From Streptomyces achromogenes (GTDB lineage: Bacteria > Actinomycetota > Actinomycetes > Streptomycetales > Streptomycetaceae), in assembly GCF_030816715.1 (NCBI RefSeq), contig NZ_JAUSYH010000001.1, positions 3,410,001-3,474,000 on the forward strand: a stretch of DNA of 64,000 nucleotides, given 5' to 3'. This document shows positions 35,270 through 47,084 of this stretch, in pieces; the first letter of the stretch is position 1; every line of letters starts with the position of its first letter. The notes beneath the pieces are model-generated. The model worked only from the letters and a program-made list of their open reading frames with translations, had not been told where the DNA came from and searched no databases. The position numbers and the translations under genes were made by a program.

Positions 35270-37899
<2,630 letters not shown>

Positions 37900-37984
37900 G
37901 GAGTCAATCTAACGTGACGAGGCGCCGCGGCTCGCGGCCGGACGACGCCCACACCCCGGCCCGCGCGACCGCACGCGGTCACCG

Positions 37985-38095
37985 CGACCCGATCGTGCGG
38001 CACCGCGACCCGGATCCGGGCGGCACGGCCGGACCCGGGCTGCGCCCTGACCCGGGCGGCACGACCCGGACCCGGGCGGCACGGGTCGCGCGTCC
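37985..38095. repeat. Degenerate GACCCGGGCGGCACG repeats
   Basis: Four partly diverged copies of a 15-bp GC-rich unit near 38022, 38050, 38067 and 38080 in the gap between the Lon-like and IclR genes. Low complexity; no function inferred. Confidence 0.35.
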
Positions 38096-38103
38096 GGCCG
38101 CGG

Positions 38104-38754
38104 TCAGCGCAGCGCCTCCGCCACCTCGCGTGCCGCGTCCACGACGCGCGGGCCGACCCGCTCCGGCACGGCATCGGCCAGCATCACCACGCCCACGCTG
38201 CCCTCGACGCCGGTCACGCCCAGCAGCGGGGCGGCCGCGCCGCTCGCCCCCGCCTCCAGCTCCCCGTGCGTCAGCGTGTAGCCGGGCTCGTCCACGTGAC
38301 GCGACGTCTTCTGCCGGGCGGAGAGGATCGCCCGGCCGGCCGCCCCCCGGTCCAGCGGATGCCGGAACCCGGCCCGGTAGGCCACGTGGTAGTCCGTCCA
38401 GCTCGGCTCGACGACGGCGACGGCGAGCGCCTCCGTCCCGTCCACCAGCGTCAGATGCGCGGTCGCGCCTATGTCCTCGGCGAGCGAGCGCAGCGCGGGC
38501 AGCGCGGCCTCCCGTACCAGCGGATGCACCTGGCGGCCGAGTCGCAGCACGCCGAGGCCGACCCGGGCTCGTCCGCCCAGGTCACGCCGTACGAGCGCGT
38601 GCTGCTCCAGCGTGGCGAGCAACCGGTACACAACGGTCCGGTTGACGCCCAGTTTGTTGGACAGCTCGGTGACGGTCAGTCCGTGGTCGGTGTCGGCCAG
38701 CAGCTTGAGGACTTTCAGTCCCCGGTCGAGCGTCTGAGAGGTCTCCGCGGTCAC
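38104..38754 (-). CDS. IclR-family transcriptional regulator
   Basis: 216 aa. Winged-helix HTH at residues 8-60 (GLTVTELSNKLGVNRTVVYRLLATLEQH) and an IclR effector domain from about residue 80 (RSLAEDIGATAHLTLVDG, YRAGFRHPLDRGAAGRAIL). AAGGAG ends 8 nt before GTG 38754, which decides that start over GTG 38763. Target unknown; no adjacent catabolic operon. Confidence 0.85.
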   Translation of the reverse strand: MTAETSQTLDRGLKVLKLLADTDHGLTVTELSNKLGVNRTVVYRLLATLEQHALVRRDLGGRARVGLGVLRLGRQVHPLVREAALPALRSLAEDIGATAHLTLVDGTEALAVAVVEPSWTDYHVAYRAGFRHPLDRGAAGRAILSARQKTSRHVDEPGYTLTHGELEAGASGAAAPLLGVTGVEGSVGVVMLADAVPERVGPRVVDAAREVAEALR

Positions 38755-39190
38755 GACGCCCACTCCTTAAGTGGTGAGGTCGGCTGCCTCCGTCGCGGCG
38801 ATGGCGTCACCGAGTCCCGTCGGTGACGCGCGACAGAGGCAGCCGATCGACAGACGGGCCCGGCGTGTCCGGGCCTGGTCGCTTCACGGCTGCGCTCCGC
38901 GGCGGCGCTGCCACGGGGCGTGTGCGTAGCGGGACAGTAGCGAAGCCGGTTCGCTGAGCGGAAGTCTCCGTCCAGAATCCGGTCAACGACCGGTAGGGAC
39001 TACCTGCATTTATCCCGATACGTACGGAGCGTGGCAGCGCGGCACGCGCCCCTCGGGACCGACGGGGCCTGTGAGCCGGACAGGGCCTGTGAGCCGGACG
39101 GGACCGCGGGGACGCGCCACCGCCGCCGGCGCGGTCCCGGCGGGACCCACCTCGTACGGGTCGCGCACTCCCGCGCCCCGGCGACCGGAC
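38755..39190. other. Intergenic: IclR upstream region
   Basis: 436 bp between the IclR start and the helicase stop. Besides the nested hairpin, CCGGTC-AAC-GACCGG (38979-38993) is followed by a second small dyad GGTAG-TCC-CTACC (minus-strand reading). No ORF or RNA gene was recognised. Confidence 0.5.
38781..38845 (-). promoter_or_regulatory. Long nested hairpin upstream of the IclR gene
   Basis: Outer arms CGGCTGCCTCCGTCGC (38781-38796) and GCGACAGAGGCAGCCG (38830-38845), one mismatch; inner arms GCGTCACCGA (38804-38813) and TCGGTGACGC (38820-38829), perfect. The outer and inner parts stack into one 26-bp stem around GTCCCG. It lies 27 bp upstream of the IclR start, so it might be a 5' UTR structure, a terminator from the helicase side or an operator. 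Confidence 0.55.
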
Positions 39191-40987
39191 TCACCTCATC
39201 CGGGTCGCCCACTCCTGCACCTTGGCGATGCGCTGGCGCAGTTGTCCCGCCGTCGCCTCCGCGCTCGGCGGTCCGCCGCACACCCGCCGCAGTTCGGTGT
39301 GGATCACCCCGTGCGGCTTGCCGCTCTGGTGCACGTACGCGGCCACCATGGTGTTGAGCTGCTTGCGCAGCTCCATCATCTCCTTGTGCGAGACGACGGG
39401 CCGCCGCTCGGCGGGCAGCTCCAGCAGGTCGGCCTCGGCGTCCGGCCGTTTCCTGCTGTGCGCGATCTGCTTGGCCTGCCGCTTCTGCAGCAGCAGTTGC
39501 ACCTGGTCGGGCTCGAGCAGCCCCGGGATGCCGAGGTAGTCCTGCTCCTCCTCGCTGCCCGGGTGGGCCTGCATGCCGAACTCGGCCCCGTTGTACGTCA
39601 CCCGGTCGAAGACGGCCTCGGACTCCAGCGCCTCGAAGGCGAACTGCTCCTGCTCGCCGGTGTCCTCGTCCTGCTCCCGGTTCGCCTCGTCCATCTCCTT
39701 CTCGGACTCGGCGTACGGATCCTCCTCGCCCTGCTTCTTGGGCTTGTCGAGGACGTGGTCGCGCTCGCGCTCCATCTCCCCCGCGAAACCGAGCAGATCG
39801 GGCACGGTCGGCAGGAAGACGGAGGCGGTCTCGCCGCGCCGCCGGGACCGCACGAAACGTCCGACGGCCTGGGCGAAGAAGAGCGGTGTGGAGATGGTGG
39901 TGGCGTACACCCCGACCGCGAGGCGCGGCACGTCGACGCCCTCGGACACCATGCGCACGGCGACCATCCAGCGGTCGGTGCTGCCGCTGAAGTCGTCGAT
40001 GCGGCTGGACGCGCCGGTGTCGTCGGACAGGACGAGGGTCGCCTTCGAGCCGGTGATCTCCCGGATCAGCTTGGCGTAGGCGCGGGCGGAGTCCTGGTCG
40101 GAGGCGATGACGAGCGCGCCGGCGTCCGGGATGGCCTTCCTGACCTCGGTCAGGCGCTGGTCGGCGGCGCGCAGCACGCTCGGCATCCACTCGCCGCGCG
40201 GGTCGAGCGCGGTGCGCCAGGCCTGGCTGATCGCGTCCTTCGTCATCGGCTCGCCGAGCCGGGCCGCGATCTCGTCGCCGGCCTTCGTCCGCCAGCGCAT
40301 GTTGCCGCTGTAGGAGAGGAAGATGACGGGCCGCACGACGTGGTCGGCGAGCGCCGACCCGTACCCGTAGGTGTAGTCGGCGGCGGACCGCCGGATGCCG
40401 TCGTCGCCCTCCTCGTACGTGACGAACGGGATGGGGTTGGTGTCCGAGCGGAACGGCGTACCGGTGAGCGCGAGGCGGCGGGTCGCGGGCTCGAACGCCT
40501 CGAGGCACGCCTCGCCCCACGACTTGCTGTCGCCGGCGTGGTGAATCTCGTCGAGGATGACGAGGGTCTTGCGCTGCTCGCTGCGGTTGCGGTGCAGCAT
40601 CGGACGCACGCCGACGCCCGCGTAGGTCACGGCGACGCCGTGGTAGTCCTTGCTGAGCGGTCCGGCGCTGTACTCGGGATCGAGCCGGATGCCTATGCGG
40701 GACGCCGCCTCCGCCCACTGCTTCTTCAGGTGTTCGGTCGGCGCGACCACGGTCACCTGCTGCACGACGTGATGGTGCAGCAGCCAGGAGGCGAGGGTCA
40801 GCGCGAACGTCGTCTTGCCGGCGCCGGGGGTGGCGACGGCCAGGAAGTCGCGCGGCTGCTCCTGGAGGTACTTCTCCATCGCCCCCTGCTGCCAGGCCCG
40901 CAGTTTGCCGGCGGTGCCCCATGGGGCGCGGCCGGGGAAGGCGGGCGACAGGTGGTGGGAGGTGGAGGTGGCGGCGGTGGTAGTCAC
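39191..40987 (-). CDS. SF2 DEAD/DEAH-box helicase
   Basis: 598 aa. Walker A ATPGAGKTTFAL, Walker B LVILDEIHHAGD (DExH), motif III LTGTPFRSD, then the C-terminal lobe with VSEGVDVPRL and FFAQAVGRFVRSRRRG (motif VI). After residue about 400 there is an acidic linker and a Lys/Glu-rich tail. Related to the RAD3-like/UvsW helicase group; role in DNA repair or RNA metabolism is possible. ATG at 40987. Confidence 0.85.
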   Translation of the reverse strand: MTTTAATSTSHHLSPAFPGRAPWGTAGKLRAWQQGAMEKYLQEQPRDFLAVATPGAGKTTFALTLASWLLHHHVVQQVTVVAPTEHLKKQWAEAASRIGIRLDPEYSAGPLSKDYHGVAVTYAGVGVRPMLHRNRSEQRKTLVILDEIHHAGDSKSWGEACLEAFEPATRRLALTGTPFRSDTNPIPFVTYEEGDDGIRRSAADYTYGYGSALADHVVRPVIFLSYSGNMRWRTKAGDEIAARLGEPMTKDAISQAWRTALDPRGEWMPSVLRAADQRLTEVRKAIPDAGALVIASDQDSARAYAKLIREITGSKATLVLSDDTGASSRIDDFSGSTDRWMVAVRMVSEGVDVPRLAVGVYATTISTPLFFAQAVGRFVRSRRRGETASVFLPTVPDLLGFAGEMERERDHVLDKPKKQGEEDPYAESEKEMDEANREQDEDTGEQEQFAFEALESEAVFDRVTYNGAEFGMQAHPGSEEEQDYLGIPGLLEPDQVQLLLQKRQAKQIAHSRKRPDAEADLLELPAERRPVVSHKEMMELRKQLNTMVAAYVHQSGKPHGVIHTELRRVCGGPPSAEATAGQLRQRIAKVQEWATRMR

Positions 40988-41207
40988 GGTCTCCGGTTCG
41001 GGGGGTCGGGCTGCTCGTTACTCGGCTACGTATGACAACCGGGCCACCCTACCGGCGGCCCGGATGTCAACGCGCCGACGAGGCCGCGTCGCCCACGGGT
41101 GGGACCCAGCTCACAGCGTCCGGCGCGGAGAAGGGGACCTCCGCGCGGTCGCGGCGGCCCCGTTGCCCGTGCCGGACGGCCCGTCGGTCAGCGGGCCGTA
41201 TGCCCGG

Positions 41208-42665
41208 TCAGGCCGGCCGCTCGTGCAGTCGGGTGGCCACCCAGGCGCCGGCGAGCGCCACCGCGGCCATCGGCAGGAAGACGGCGGCGAAGGCGGCCGG
41301 GTGGGAGGAGCCGCCGGCGGCGTCGGCCGCGTGCGCGACGCTGCCGCCGCCGAGCGCGGCGAAGGCCGCGCCCCCGGCGGCGAGCAGCAGCACGTTGGAG
41401 AGCCCGTCCGAGATCTGCAGGGCAGCGGAGTTGGCGCCGGCCTCCTCGGGTGCGGAGAGCCGCAGCAGCAGCACGCTGGTCGAGGAGATGACGAGCCCCA
41501 TCCCGAAACACCCGAAGCCCCAGGCGACGGCCACGGTCCAGACGGGCACGGGAGCCACCAGCACAGCGGGGGCGGCGGCGATGGCGGCGGCGGCCAGCAC
41601 CATCCCGAGCGCGGTGAGGCGCTGCCGGTACGGCTCCACCCCAGGCCGTGACTGCACCCACGACCCCAGCGCCCAGGTCCCGCCGCCGGCGGCGAGCGAG
41701 AACCCGGCGAGGGTGGGGCTCAGCCCGCGCTGCGTGACGAGCATCAGCGGCACGAAGGACTCGGCGGCGATGAAGGATCCGGCGGCCAGGCCGCGCAGCA
41801 GCACGACGGAGGGCAGCCCGCGGGCCGCCCGCCAGGTGCCGCGCGGCAGCAGTCCGAGCACGGCGGGAACGAGCAGCGCGCATCCCGCGACGGCGGGCGC
41901 CGCGGAGAGCGGCCGCAGATCCTGCGCGGCGTACTGCAGGAGTCCGGCCCCGAGGGAGATGCCGAGCGCGAGGCGGATCCGCCGCCGGTCGAAGACAGCG
42001 ACGGCCGTGCCCGCCACGGGGCCGCCCGCCCGACGCCGTATCTGCGGCAGCGCCAGCGCGAGCGGCAGCACGACGAGGACCGGTATCCCGAGGAAGACCC
42101 AGCGCCACCCCAGCCGTTCGGTCACCGCACCTGCGGCCAGCGGCCCGACCACCGACGGCACGACCCAGCACGCGGCGAACGCTGCCATGATCGCGGGCCG
42201 CAGCCGCTCCGGGTAGGCGCGTCCGACGACGACGTACAGCGCGACGATCACCAGTCCGCCCCCGAGGCCCTGCACGGCCCGCCCGAGGATGAACACCCAC
42301 ATCGTCCCGGCGCTCCCGGAGAGCACGAGGCCCGCCGCGAAGGCCGCGATCCCGCCGGCGAGCGGCGCGAGCGGGCCACGGCGGTCCGAGAGCTGCCCGG
42401 CGAACACCATCCCGAAAAGGCTCGTGGTGAAGTACCCCGAGAACGCGAACGCGTAGAGCGACACCCCGTCGAGCTCCCGCGCCGCGACGGGCATGGCCGT
42501 CCCGACGGCGGTCGCCTCGAAGGCGATGAGCAGCACGACGGAGACGATGCCGATGCTGAGGGCGCGGTAGGAACGTCCGAGGACGGTCTCGTCGGGTCCC
42601 GGTGACGTGTCGGGGTTCTCCGGGGCGTCGGCGACGACGGCGTCGCGGGATTCGAGGGCAGCCAT
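41208..42665 (-). CDS. Major facilitator superfamily transporter
   Basis: 485 aa, about 14 membrane segments. The MFS motif A appears as GQLSDRRGPLAPLAGG after the second span, and the first span SIGIVSVVLLIAFEATAVGT carries the DHA2-like ATAVGTAMP. Probably a drug/H+ antiporter of the DHA2 type; the substrate is unknown. ATG at 42665. Confidence 0.85.
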   Translation of the reverse strand: MAALESRDAVVADAPENPDTSPGPDETVLGRSYRALSIGIVSVVLLIAFEATAVGTAMPVAARELDGVSLYAFAFSGYFTTSLFGMVFAGQLSDRRGPLAPLAGGIAAFAAGLVLSGSAGTMWVFILGRAVQGLGGGLVIVALYVVVGRAYPERLRPAIMAAFAACWVVPSVVGPLAAGAVTERLGWRWVFLGIPVLVVLPLALALPQIRRRAGGPVAGTAVAVFDRRRIRLALGISLGAGLLQYAAQDLRPLSAAPAVAGCALLVPAVLGLLPRGTWRAARGLPSVVLLRGLAAGSFIAAESFVPLMLVTQRGLSPTLAGFSLAAGGGTWALGSWVQSRPGVEPYRQRLTALGMVLAAAAIAAAPAVLVAPVPVWTVAVAWGFGCFGMGLVISSTSVLLLRLSAPEEAGANSAALQISDGLSNVLLLAAGGAAFAALGGGSVAHAADAAGGSSHPAAFAAVFLPMAAVALAGAWVATRLHERPA

Positions 42666-42913
42666 GGCCGCCAGCGTAAGGTGCGCAATCGGGTTTGACC
42701 CCTGTCGGAAGACGGATCTGACCCGGGACCTCGGCACTAGGCCCCACGCGGCACCTGCCTTTCCACCCACCCCTCCAACCGCCTCCCGACCCCCTTTCAT
42801 GAACGGCGTATGGCAGTCCCGTTGCGGCACCGGCCGGTTGCTTGAGCCCCGTCCGGCCCCGCCCGTACGGTCGTCACATCAGGTCCGGCGGGGCCGCCAT
42901 CCCCGCCACCGAC

Positions 42914-42985
42914 GACCGTGTGCCCGAGAGGCTCAGGGACTCGCCTGCAAAGCGAGTTACACGGGTTCGAATCCCGTCGCGGTCT
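42914..42985 (+). tRNA. tRNA-Cys (anticodon GCA)
   Basis: GACCGTG pairs with CGCGGTC; anticodon stem CTCGC/GCGAG encloses CTGCAAA, i.e. anticodon GCA; T-arm ACGGG-TTCGAAT-CCCGT. 72 nt, discriminator U, no encoded CCA. Its anticodon arm is duplicated imperfectly at 47085-47103, suggesting an integration site. Confidence 0.95.
42933..42951 (+). other. Putative attL in tRNA-Cys
   Basis: TCAGGGACTCGCCTGCAAA in the anticodon stem-loop of the tRNA. Matches the right copy in 17 of 19 positions. Confidence 0.5.
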
Positions 42986-43409
42986 CTGGTGTACGACCAG
43001 GCAGAAGGAAAGGGCGGCGCCCTCGAACCGGTGCCGCCCTTTTGGCTGCCGTCTCAGTTCGCGTCTCAGTTGAGAGGTGTAGACGAATTGCGAACGGGCT
43101 GAGCGACTGCGGCCCAATTCGGCAGCGCCCATTGCGTCCGGTCCTCCAGCGGCAGACACCGCGACCACGCCCTGCACACCTACGGTCGCCCTCGCCTCGC
43201 CGCGCGGTGATCAACCACCCAGGACGCACACCACTCCCGACAAGATCACATTGCTGTGACAGAGGTTACGGGAGCGCCTATTGGGGATGCTGAGGATATT
43301 TTGTATCGCCAGTATGCGATTCCCTTAAGCACTCAGATGCGTCATATGGCAGGATGCCGCCATGCCACCGATGCACCCAACCAGAAGTCACGAAAACCTT
43401 AAAGGGATA
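42986..43409. other. Non-coding left end of the element
   Basis: 424 bp after tRNA-Cys contain the terminator hairpin and short CTCAGTT direct repeats (near 43055-43075). GC falls sharply after about 43260. No ORF was recognised. Confidence 0.5.
43009..43042 (+). terminator. Terminator after tRNA-Cys
   Basis: AAAGGGCGGC (43009-43018) pairs with GCCGCCCTTT (43033-43042), followed by another T; lies about 25 bp after the tRNA. Confidence 0.8.
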
Positions 43410-43952
43410 ATGCGCTCACTGGCGACCTTTGGTGCACTCTGCTTGATATCCAGCTGCGTACAGCAATCATCGACCACAGAACCTCATGCCGAGCAATCAT
43501 CGAGCACAGAGTCTCGCGCCGACCTCCCACTATCCCAGTGGAAACGAATCGTCGCTCCATTAGTTGACTGCCACATCCCGGGCCTCGGAGTTGAGATCTA
43601 TCCATTTCCCGTCCAGAGAGCCGACCTCAACGGCGATGGAGCTAATGATTTCATCGTTCAATACATGTGTTACACCGGAGACTCAAGCGCACCGACTCAG
43701 CTGGAAGTATTTAGCGGGGAAACTGCCGACCGAGACCCGAAGAGCATCGGTAGAGTCGTGAGTGCGAGCCAATGGGTCACAGTGAGGAGGATTCACTTCG
43801 AAGGTTCTAGACTTACTGTTATGGGCGCCATTCGCCGGGATTCCGATGCCATCGCATGTCCCTCGATATTGTATTTCCGAACCGCATATTGGACTCCCGC
43901 CAAGATGCAACTTTCGAAGGCGCGAACCATGCAGATCGCAGGTTGCGCATGA
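43410..43952 (+). CDS. Putative lipoprotein with FG-GAP-like motif (element cargo)
   Basis: 180 aa. Short signal LATFGALCLISSC carries a lipobox-like LISSC with Cys at about residue 14. A Gln/Ser/Thr/Glu-rich linker then has two similar pieces (EQSSSTESR). The mature domain contains ADLNGDGANDFIV, a DxNxDGxxD calcium-binding FG-GAP type motif, and several Cys. The AT-rich codon use differs strongly from neighbours, in line with horizontal origin. AAAGGG just upstream of ATG 43410. Function unknown. Confidence 0.65.
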   Translation: MRSLATFGALCLISSCVQQSSTTEPHAEQSSSTESRADLPLSQWKRIVAPLVDCHIPGLGVEIYPFPVQRADLNGDGANDFIVQYMCYTGDSSAPTQLEVFSGETADRDPKSIGRVVSASQWVTVRRIHFEGSRLTVMGAIRRDSDAIACPSILYFRTAYWTPAKMQLSKARTMQIAGCA

Positions 43953-43971
43953 TTTCCGGTCTGGAGAAAAA

Positions 43972-44841
43972 ATGAACCCGGCCACCCCGCCACCTCCGCC
44001 CGACCCGGCCACCCCGCCACCTCCGCCCGACCCGGCCACCCCGCCACCTCCGCCCGACCCGGCCACCCCGCCACCCGGGAAATGGGATCGGTTCGGGGTT
44101 AAGGTCACGGTAATCGGAGGCGTGATTGCCGCTTTAGGTGCCGCGGTGGCCTTATTTTTCACGTTCTTCCCGGGGGTTCAGCCGGAGAAAGATTCAGGAA
44201 ACGATAACGAGCTTGCGGTGAGCAGCTACAGGATCGGATACGATGCATCAGTTACCGCAGACGGACTGAACGCCGCAACAGGCGAGAAGAGTAAGATTCT
44301 CTACAAGGAGGCATCTACTTTTAGGATATCCCTGAAGAACGCAAGTAATGTCGATGCGCAGGTAACCTCCATCAACCTAAAGTTTCACCAGATTAAAAAT
44401 CTTCCCGTTTGTGACGGCGGTGGACCAGGTTTTGTGTATCCAGCATACAAGTTCGCCATCCCCACGGATACCAAATCAGGGGTTCAGATCGATCGGCCAA
44501 TCGATTTTAAGGTCGCAGCACACAAAATTGAAACCATCGGAGTTACCATTGGCCCGGAAGAGGAAGGAGATTCGGCTACCGTCTGGGTGTACGAGTTCGA
44601 CGGATTGCTAGAGTACGACTCAGGTAAAAGGGTCGCCATCCCAAGGAGTGTCATCGTAACCCCGATGAATGCCATGGATCGAGCTTTGTCAGTTACAGCA
44701 AGGCAAGAATCGAACAACCCGGACACTTCTTGCGAAAGGAAGATGCTTGATTTCATGGATCAACTGATGCAACGCAAGGGCCTGATCACATCCCCCGGAT
44801 TTGTGGAATTTCGCGACAACCTCAGGCTTGTGCTCGGGTGA
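43972..44841 (+). CDS. Membrane protein with PATPPPPPD repeats (element cargo)
   Basis: 289 aa. Residues 3-29 are three exact copies of PATPPPPPD, then PATPPPG; the basic GKWDRFGVKV leads into one span (VIGGVIAALGAAVALFFTFF), and an extracellular beta-rich domain of about 210 residues follows with SYRIGYDASVT and KNASNVDAQVTSINLKF. Low GC outside the repeat. GGAG lies before ATG 43972. It follows the lipoprotein gene by 19 bp, so the two are probably an operon. No known family. Confidence 0.7.
   Translation: MNPATPPPPPDPATPPPPPDPATPPPPPDPATPPPGKWDRFGVKVTVIGGVIAALGAAVALFFTFFPGVQPEKDSGNDNELAVSSYRIGYDASVTADGLNAATGEKSKILYKEASTFRISLKNASNVDAQVTSINLKFHQIKNLPVCDGGGPGFVYPAYKFAIPTDTKSGVQIDRPIDFKVAAHKIETIGVTIGPEEEGDSATVWVYEFDGLLEYDSGKRVAIPRSVIVTPMNAMDRALSVTARQESNNPDTSCERKMLDFMDQLMQRKGLITSPGFVEFRDNLRLVLG
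43978..44058 (+). repeat. Three 27-bp coding repeats
   Basis: Encode PATPPPPPD three times; the GC-rich unit is embedded in an otherwise AT-rich gene. Confidence 0.85.
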
Positions 44842-46165
44842 CGCGCCCGCCCACCGTCGGAGGGTCGGTCCGTTGAAGACCTGCCCTCCGCCCCGCTTTC
44901 GAATGGTTGACGCAAGCGCCCCATCGTCGCCCTGCCGGTCCACCTCCGGCTTCCAGATCAGGCCGTCCACCTGCCTTGCGATGTCCGTCCGAACGGCATC
45001 CATCATGAGCTGATGGCGAGCGGCCACAGCCGTGGTCGACCACCCCATGAGGCCCATGACGGCGCGCTCGGGAACACCGAGGATGAGCAGCACCGTGGCG
45101 GCCGTGTGACGCGCGTCGTGCAGACGCCCGTCCCGAACTTTCGCCTCTGCCAGAAGATCCTTCCACTCAGTCCAGTCTCGCCGGTGGGACGGGCTCCGAC
45201 CGTGTTCATCCGGGAAAACCAAGCCGTGGTCTTCCCAGCGCTTCCCGGCCTCCGTTCGCTCCGCTTCCTGCGCCTTGAGGTGCGCACGGAGTAGGTCAAC
45301 GAGCTGTTCGGGGAGATCGACCGCGCGACGTCCGGCGCGCGACTTGGTGTTGGACAACTCGGGATTGGTTCGTCGCCTCTGCGGGCACTACCCGGCGGCC
45401 TTGCGTCCACAGGGCTCCGGGCACCCGTGGGCGTACTGCGGCCGATGGCGACTACGGCGGACAACGAGGAACCCACCATCAAGGTCCACGTCCTCCCACT
45501 TCAGCCCCAGCACCTCCCCTTGGCGCAGTCCGAGGGCGAGGGCAACGGCCCAGCGAGCGGAGTTGCGGTGCTGGTCAGCGGCCTTGAGCAACCGCTGGAC
45601 CTCATGAACGCTGTAGGGCTCCACCTCGTACCCCCCGTCTTCGGGGCCTTGGCCAACTGAACGGGGTTCTTGCCGAGATGCCCTCGCCGCACGGCCTCAT
45701 TGAGGGCGGTACGGAAGGTGCGATGCACCTGGTGGGCGGTCCCGGGCTTGCTGCCGTTGGCCTGCATGTTGTTCGCGTAGAACACCTCGATGTGCTCGGG
45801 CTTGAGCCTGTCGAGACGGTGAGCCCCCAAGCCGGGGATCAGGTGCTTCCGCACGGCGACGCGGTACCCCACCATCGTGTTGTCTTTGACGGCGAGGGGG
45901 GCAACGTTCTCAATCCAGTGCGTCAGCCATGTCTTGACCGTCCACGCCTTGCCCGGCTTCCGAACGGTCTTGGCGTCGCGCTGCTTCTCCAACTCGCGAA
46001 CAGCGGACGTCGCTTCGGCGCGAGTTTTGCGTTCGACGTGGCGACATCAGGGGTGCCGTCGTCTCGGATGCCGACCATGACGAGGCCGTGCCACTTGCCG
46101 TCTTTGCCTAGGTAGATCGAGCTACGACCGTTGGACTGTCGGGTGCGCTTCTTGTCTTCCGCCAC
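44689..46165 (-). pseudogene. int: Tyrosine recombinase (integrase) pseudogene
   Basis: Starts at GTG 46165 with AEDKKRTRQSNGRSSIYLGK, the usual actinomycete AICE-integrase N-terminus. Lesions: a 1-nt deletion near 46045 (frame recovers at VERKTRAEATSAVRELEKQR), a second shift at a G6 run 45631-45636 (frame recovers at EPYSVHEVQRLLKAADQ), an in-frame TAG at 45388-45390, and the tyrosine position in ARYQ is His (codon 45013-45015, RHQLMMDAV). The Arg/His box DARHTAATVLL is intact. The C-terminal frame overlaps the cargo gene by about 150 nt. It cannot be an active recombinase. Confidence 0.85.
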
Positions 46166-46247
46166 GGATGGACTCCTTGACGTTGTGGCAGGTGGAAACG
46201 ACGGAGCGCCGCCCCAAGGATGGGGCAGCGCTCCGGAGAAGGGTGGT

Positions 46248-46466
46248 TCAGGCCGCCTGCTGCTCAGCACAGCGACGAGCGAGGTACGCGGCCGGGGCGT
46301 CAGCGGGGACGCGCCTCAGCCCGCCGATCATCAGGGATTCCAGCTCCCCGGTGCGGATGAGGGCGAAGCAGGTCGTTCGGCCGATGCGGAGGCAGTAAGC
46401 GGCCTCTTCAACAGTCAGAAAGACAGGGGCCGGGCTGTTACTTCCGGCGGGTCGGACGGTGTCCAT
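46248..46466 (-). CDS. Excisionase-like MerR-type HTH protein
   Basis: 72 aa. The helix-turn-helix VFLTVEEAAYCLRIGRTTCF is followed by a wing FALIRTGELESLMIGGLRRV. This is the usual Xis/DNA-binding partner of AICE integrases, 80 bp before int in the same direction. It appears intact. ATG at 46466; an upstream frame-open extension is not supported. Confidence 0.75.
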   Translation of the reverse strand: MDTVRPAGSNSPAPVFLTVEEAAYCLRIGRTTCFALIRTGELESLMIGGLRRVPADAPAAYLARRCAEQQAA

Positions 46467-46510
46467 GCGGAGTCTCCTCGGTGGCAATCCTTCGGGGGTA
46501 TCTCTGAGGG

Positions 46511-46692
46511 CCGCTACTTCCGCTACCGCCGCTACCGCGCAGGTCAGGGGCCTGTTCGAGGTAGCGGGAAGGGATAGCGGTAGCGGATGGGTAGCGGCAG
46601 ATTCCGACGCTTGCCGCTACCTCATAACTGCTGGTCAGGCAGCGTTTTCCATGCCGGGTAGCGGAGGTAGCGGACTGTCGGGGGGGCAGTAG
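46511..46692. repeat. Iteron-like GGTAGCGG / CCGCTACC array
   Basis: About ten copies of TAGCGG or its complement in 180 bp, on both strands: CCGCTAC at 46511, 46520 and 46529; TAGCGG at about 46562, 46575, 46581, 46591, 46659, 46667 and 46690; CCGCTACC at 46614. They cover the 3' end of the truncated rep gene and the rep-xis gap. Likely replication-origin iterons of the element. Confidence 0.6.
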
Positions 46693-46970
46693 CGGGCCCA
46701 TGCGTCCCAGAGATCGGCGGCGTAGTAGCCCTTGAGGACACTGCCAGCGGCCTTGATGTTGCGGGAGGCGATCGGCTCGTTGTCGGCCGTCATGTACTCC
46801 GCGAGCATCTTGGACAGACGCCGGTTGTCGAGTGGCTTGCCGCCGAGGTCGGCCCATGGGGCGTCGTCGAGGGCGTTGAGCCGGTCGAGGATGCAGAAAA
46901 TAAATGCCGGCCGAGAGTACGTCAATGGAACTGACCGGTTCGGTCCCGACCCCATCACCTGACCTCTCAC
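46635..46970 (-). pseudogene. 3' fragment of a DUF3631-type replication protein
   Basis: Only about 85 residues of recognisable sequence, from LDRLNALDDAPWADLGGKPL to DLWDAWARYC, near the C-terminus of DUF3631 proteins found on actinomycete integrative plasmids. The roughly 25 residues before that (MGSGPNRSVPLTYS) are unrelated, so the rest was deleted near 46885-46900. The end PPDSPLPPLPG is encoded by the TAGCGG repeat. Confidence 0.65.
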
Positions 46971-47084
46971 CGCGGTGGAAACCTCCGCGCTTCGCCCCCC
47001 TGAACTGCGCAGACCCCCGACACCACTCGGGCCGCTCCCGCAAGTTCCGGTGGCGCGGCCATTGACACGACGCCTGCACCAGGG

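Noticed and set aside
38860..39190. Possible small RNA upstream of the IclR gene
   Set aside because: Only small dyads are visible; no promoter or match to known RNA families could be supported.
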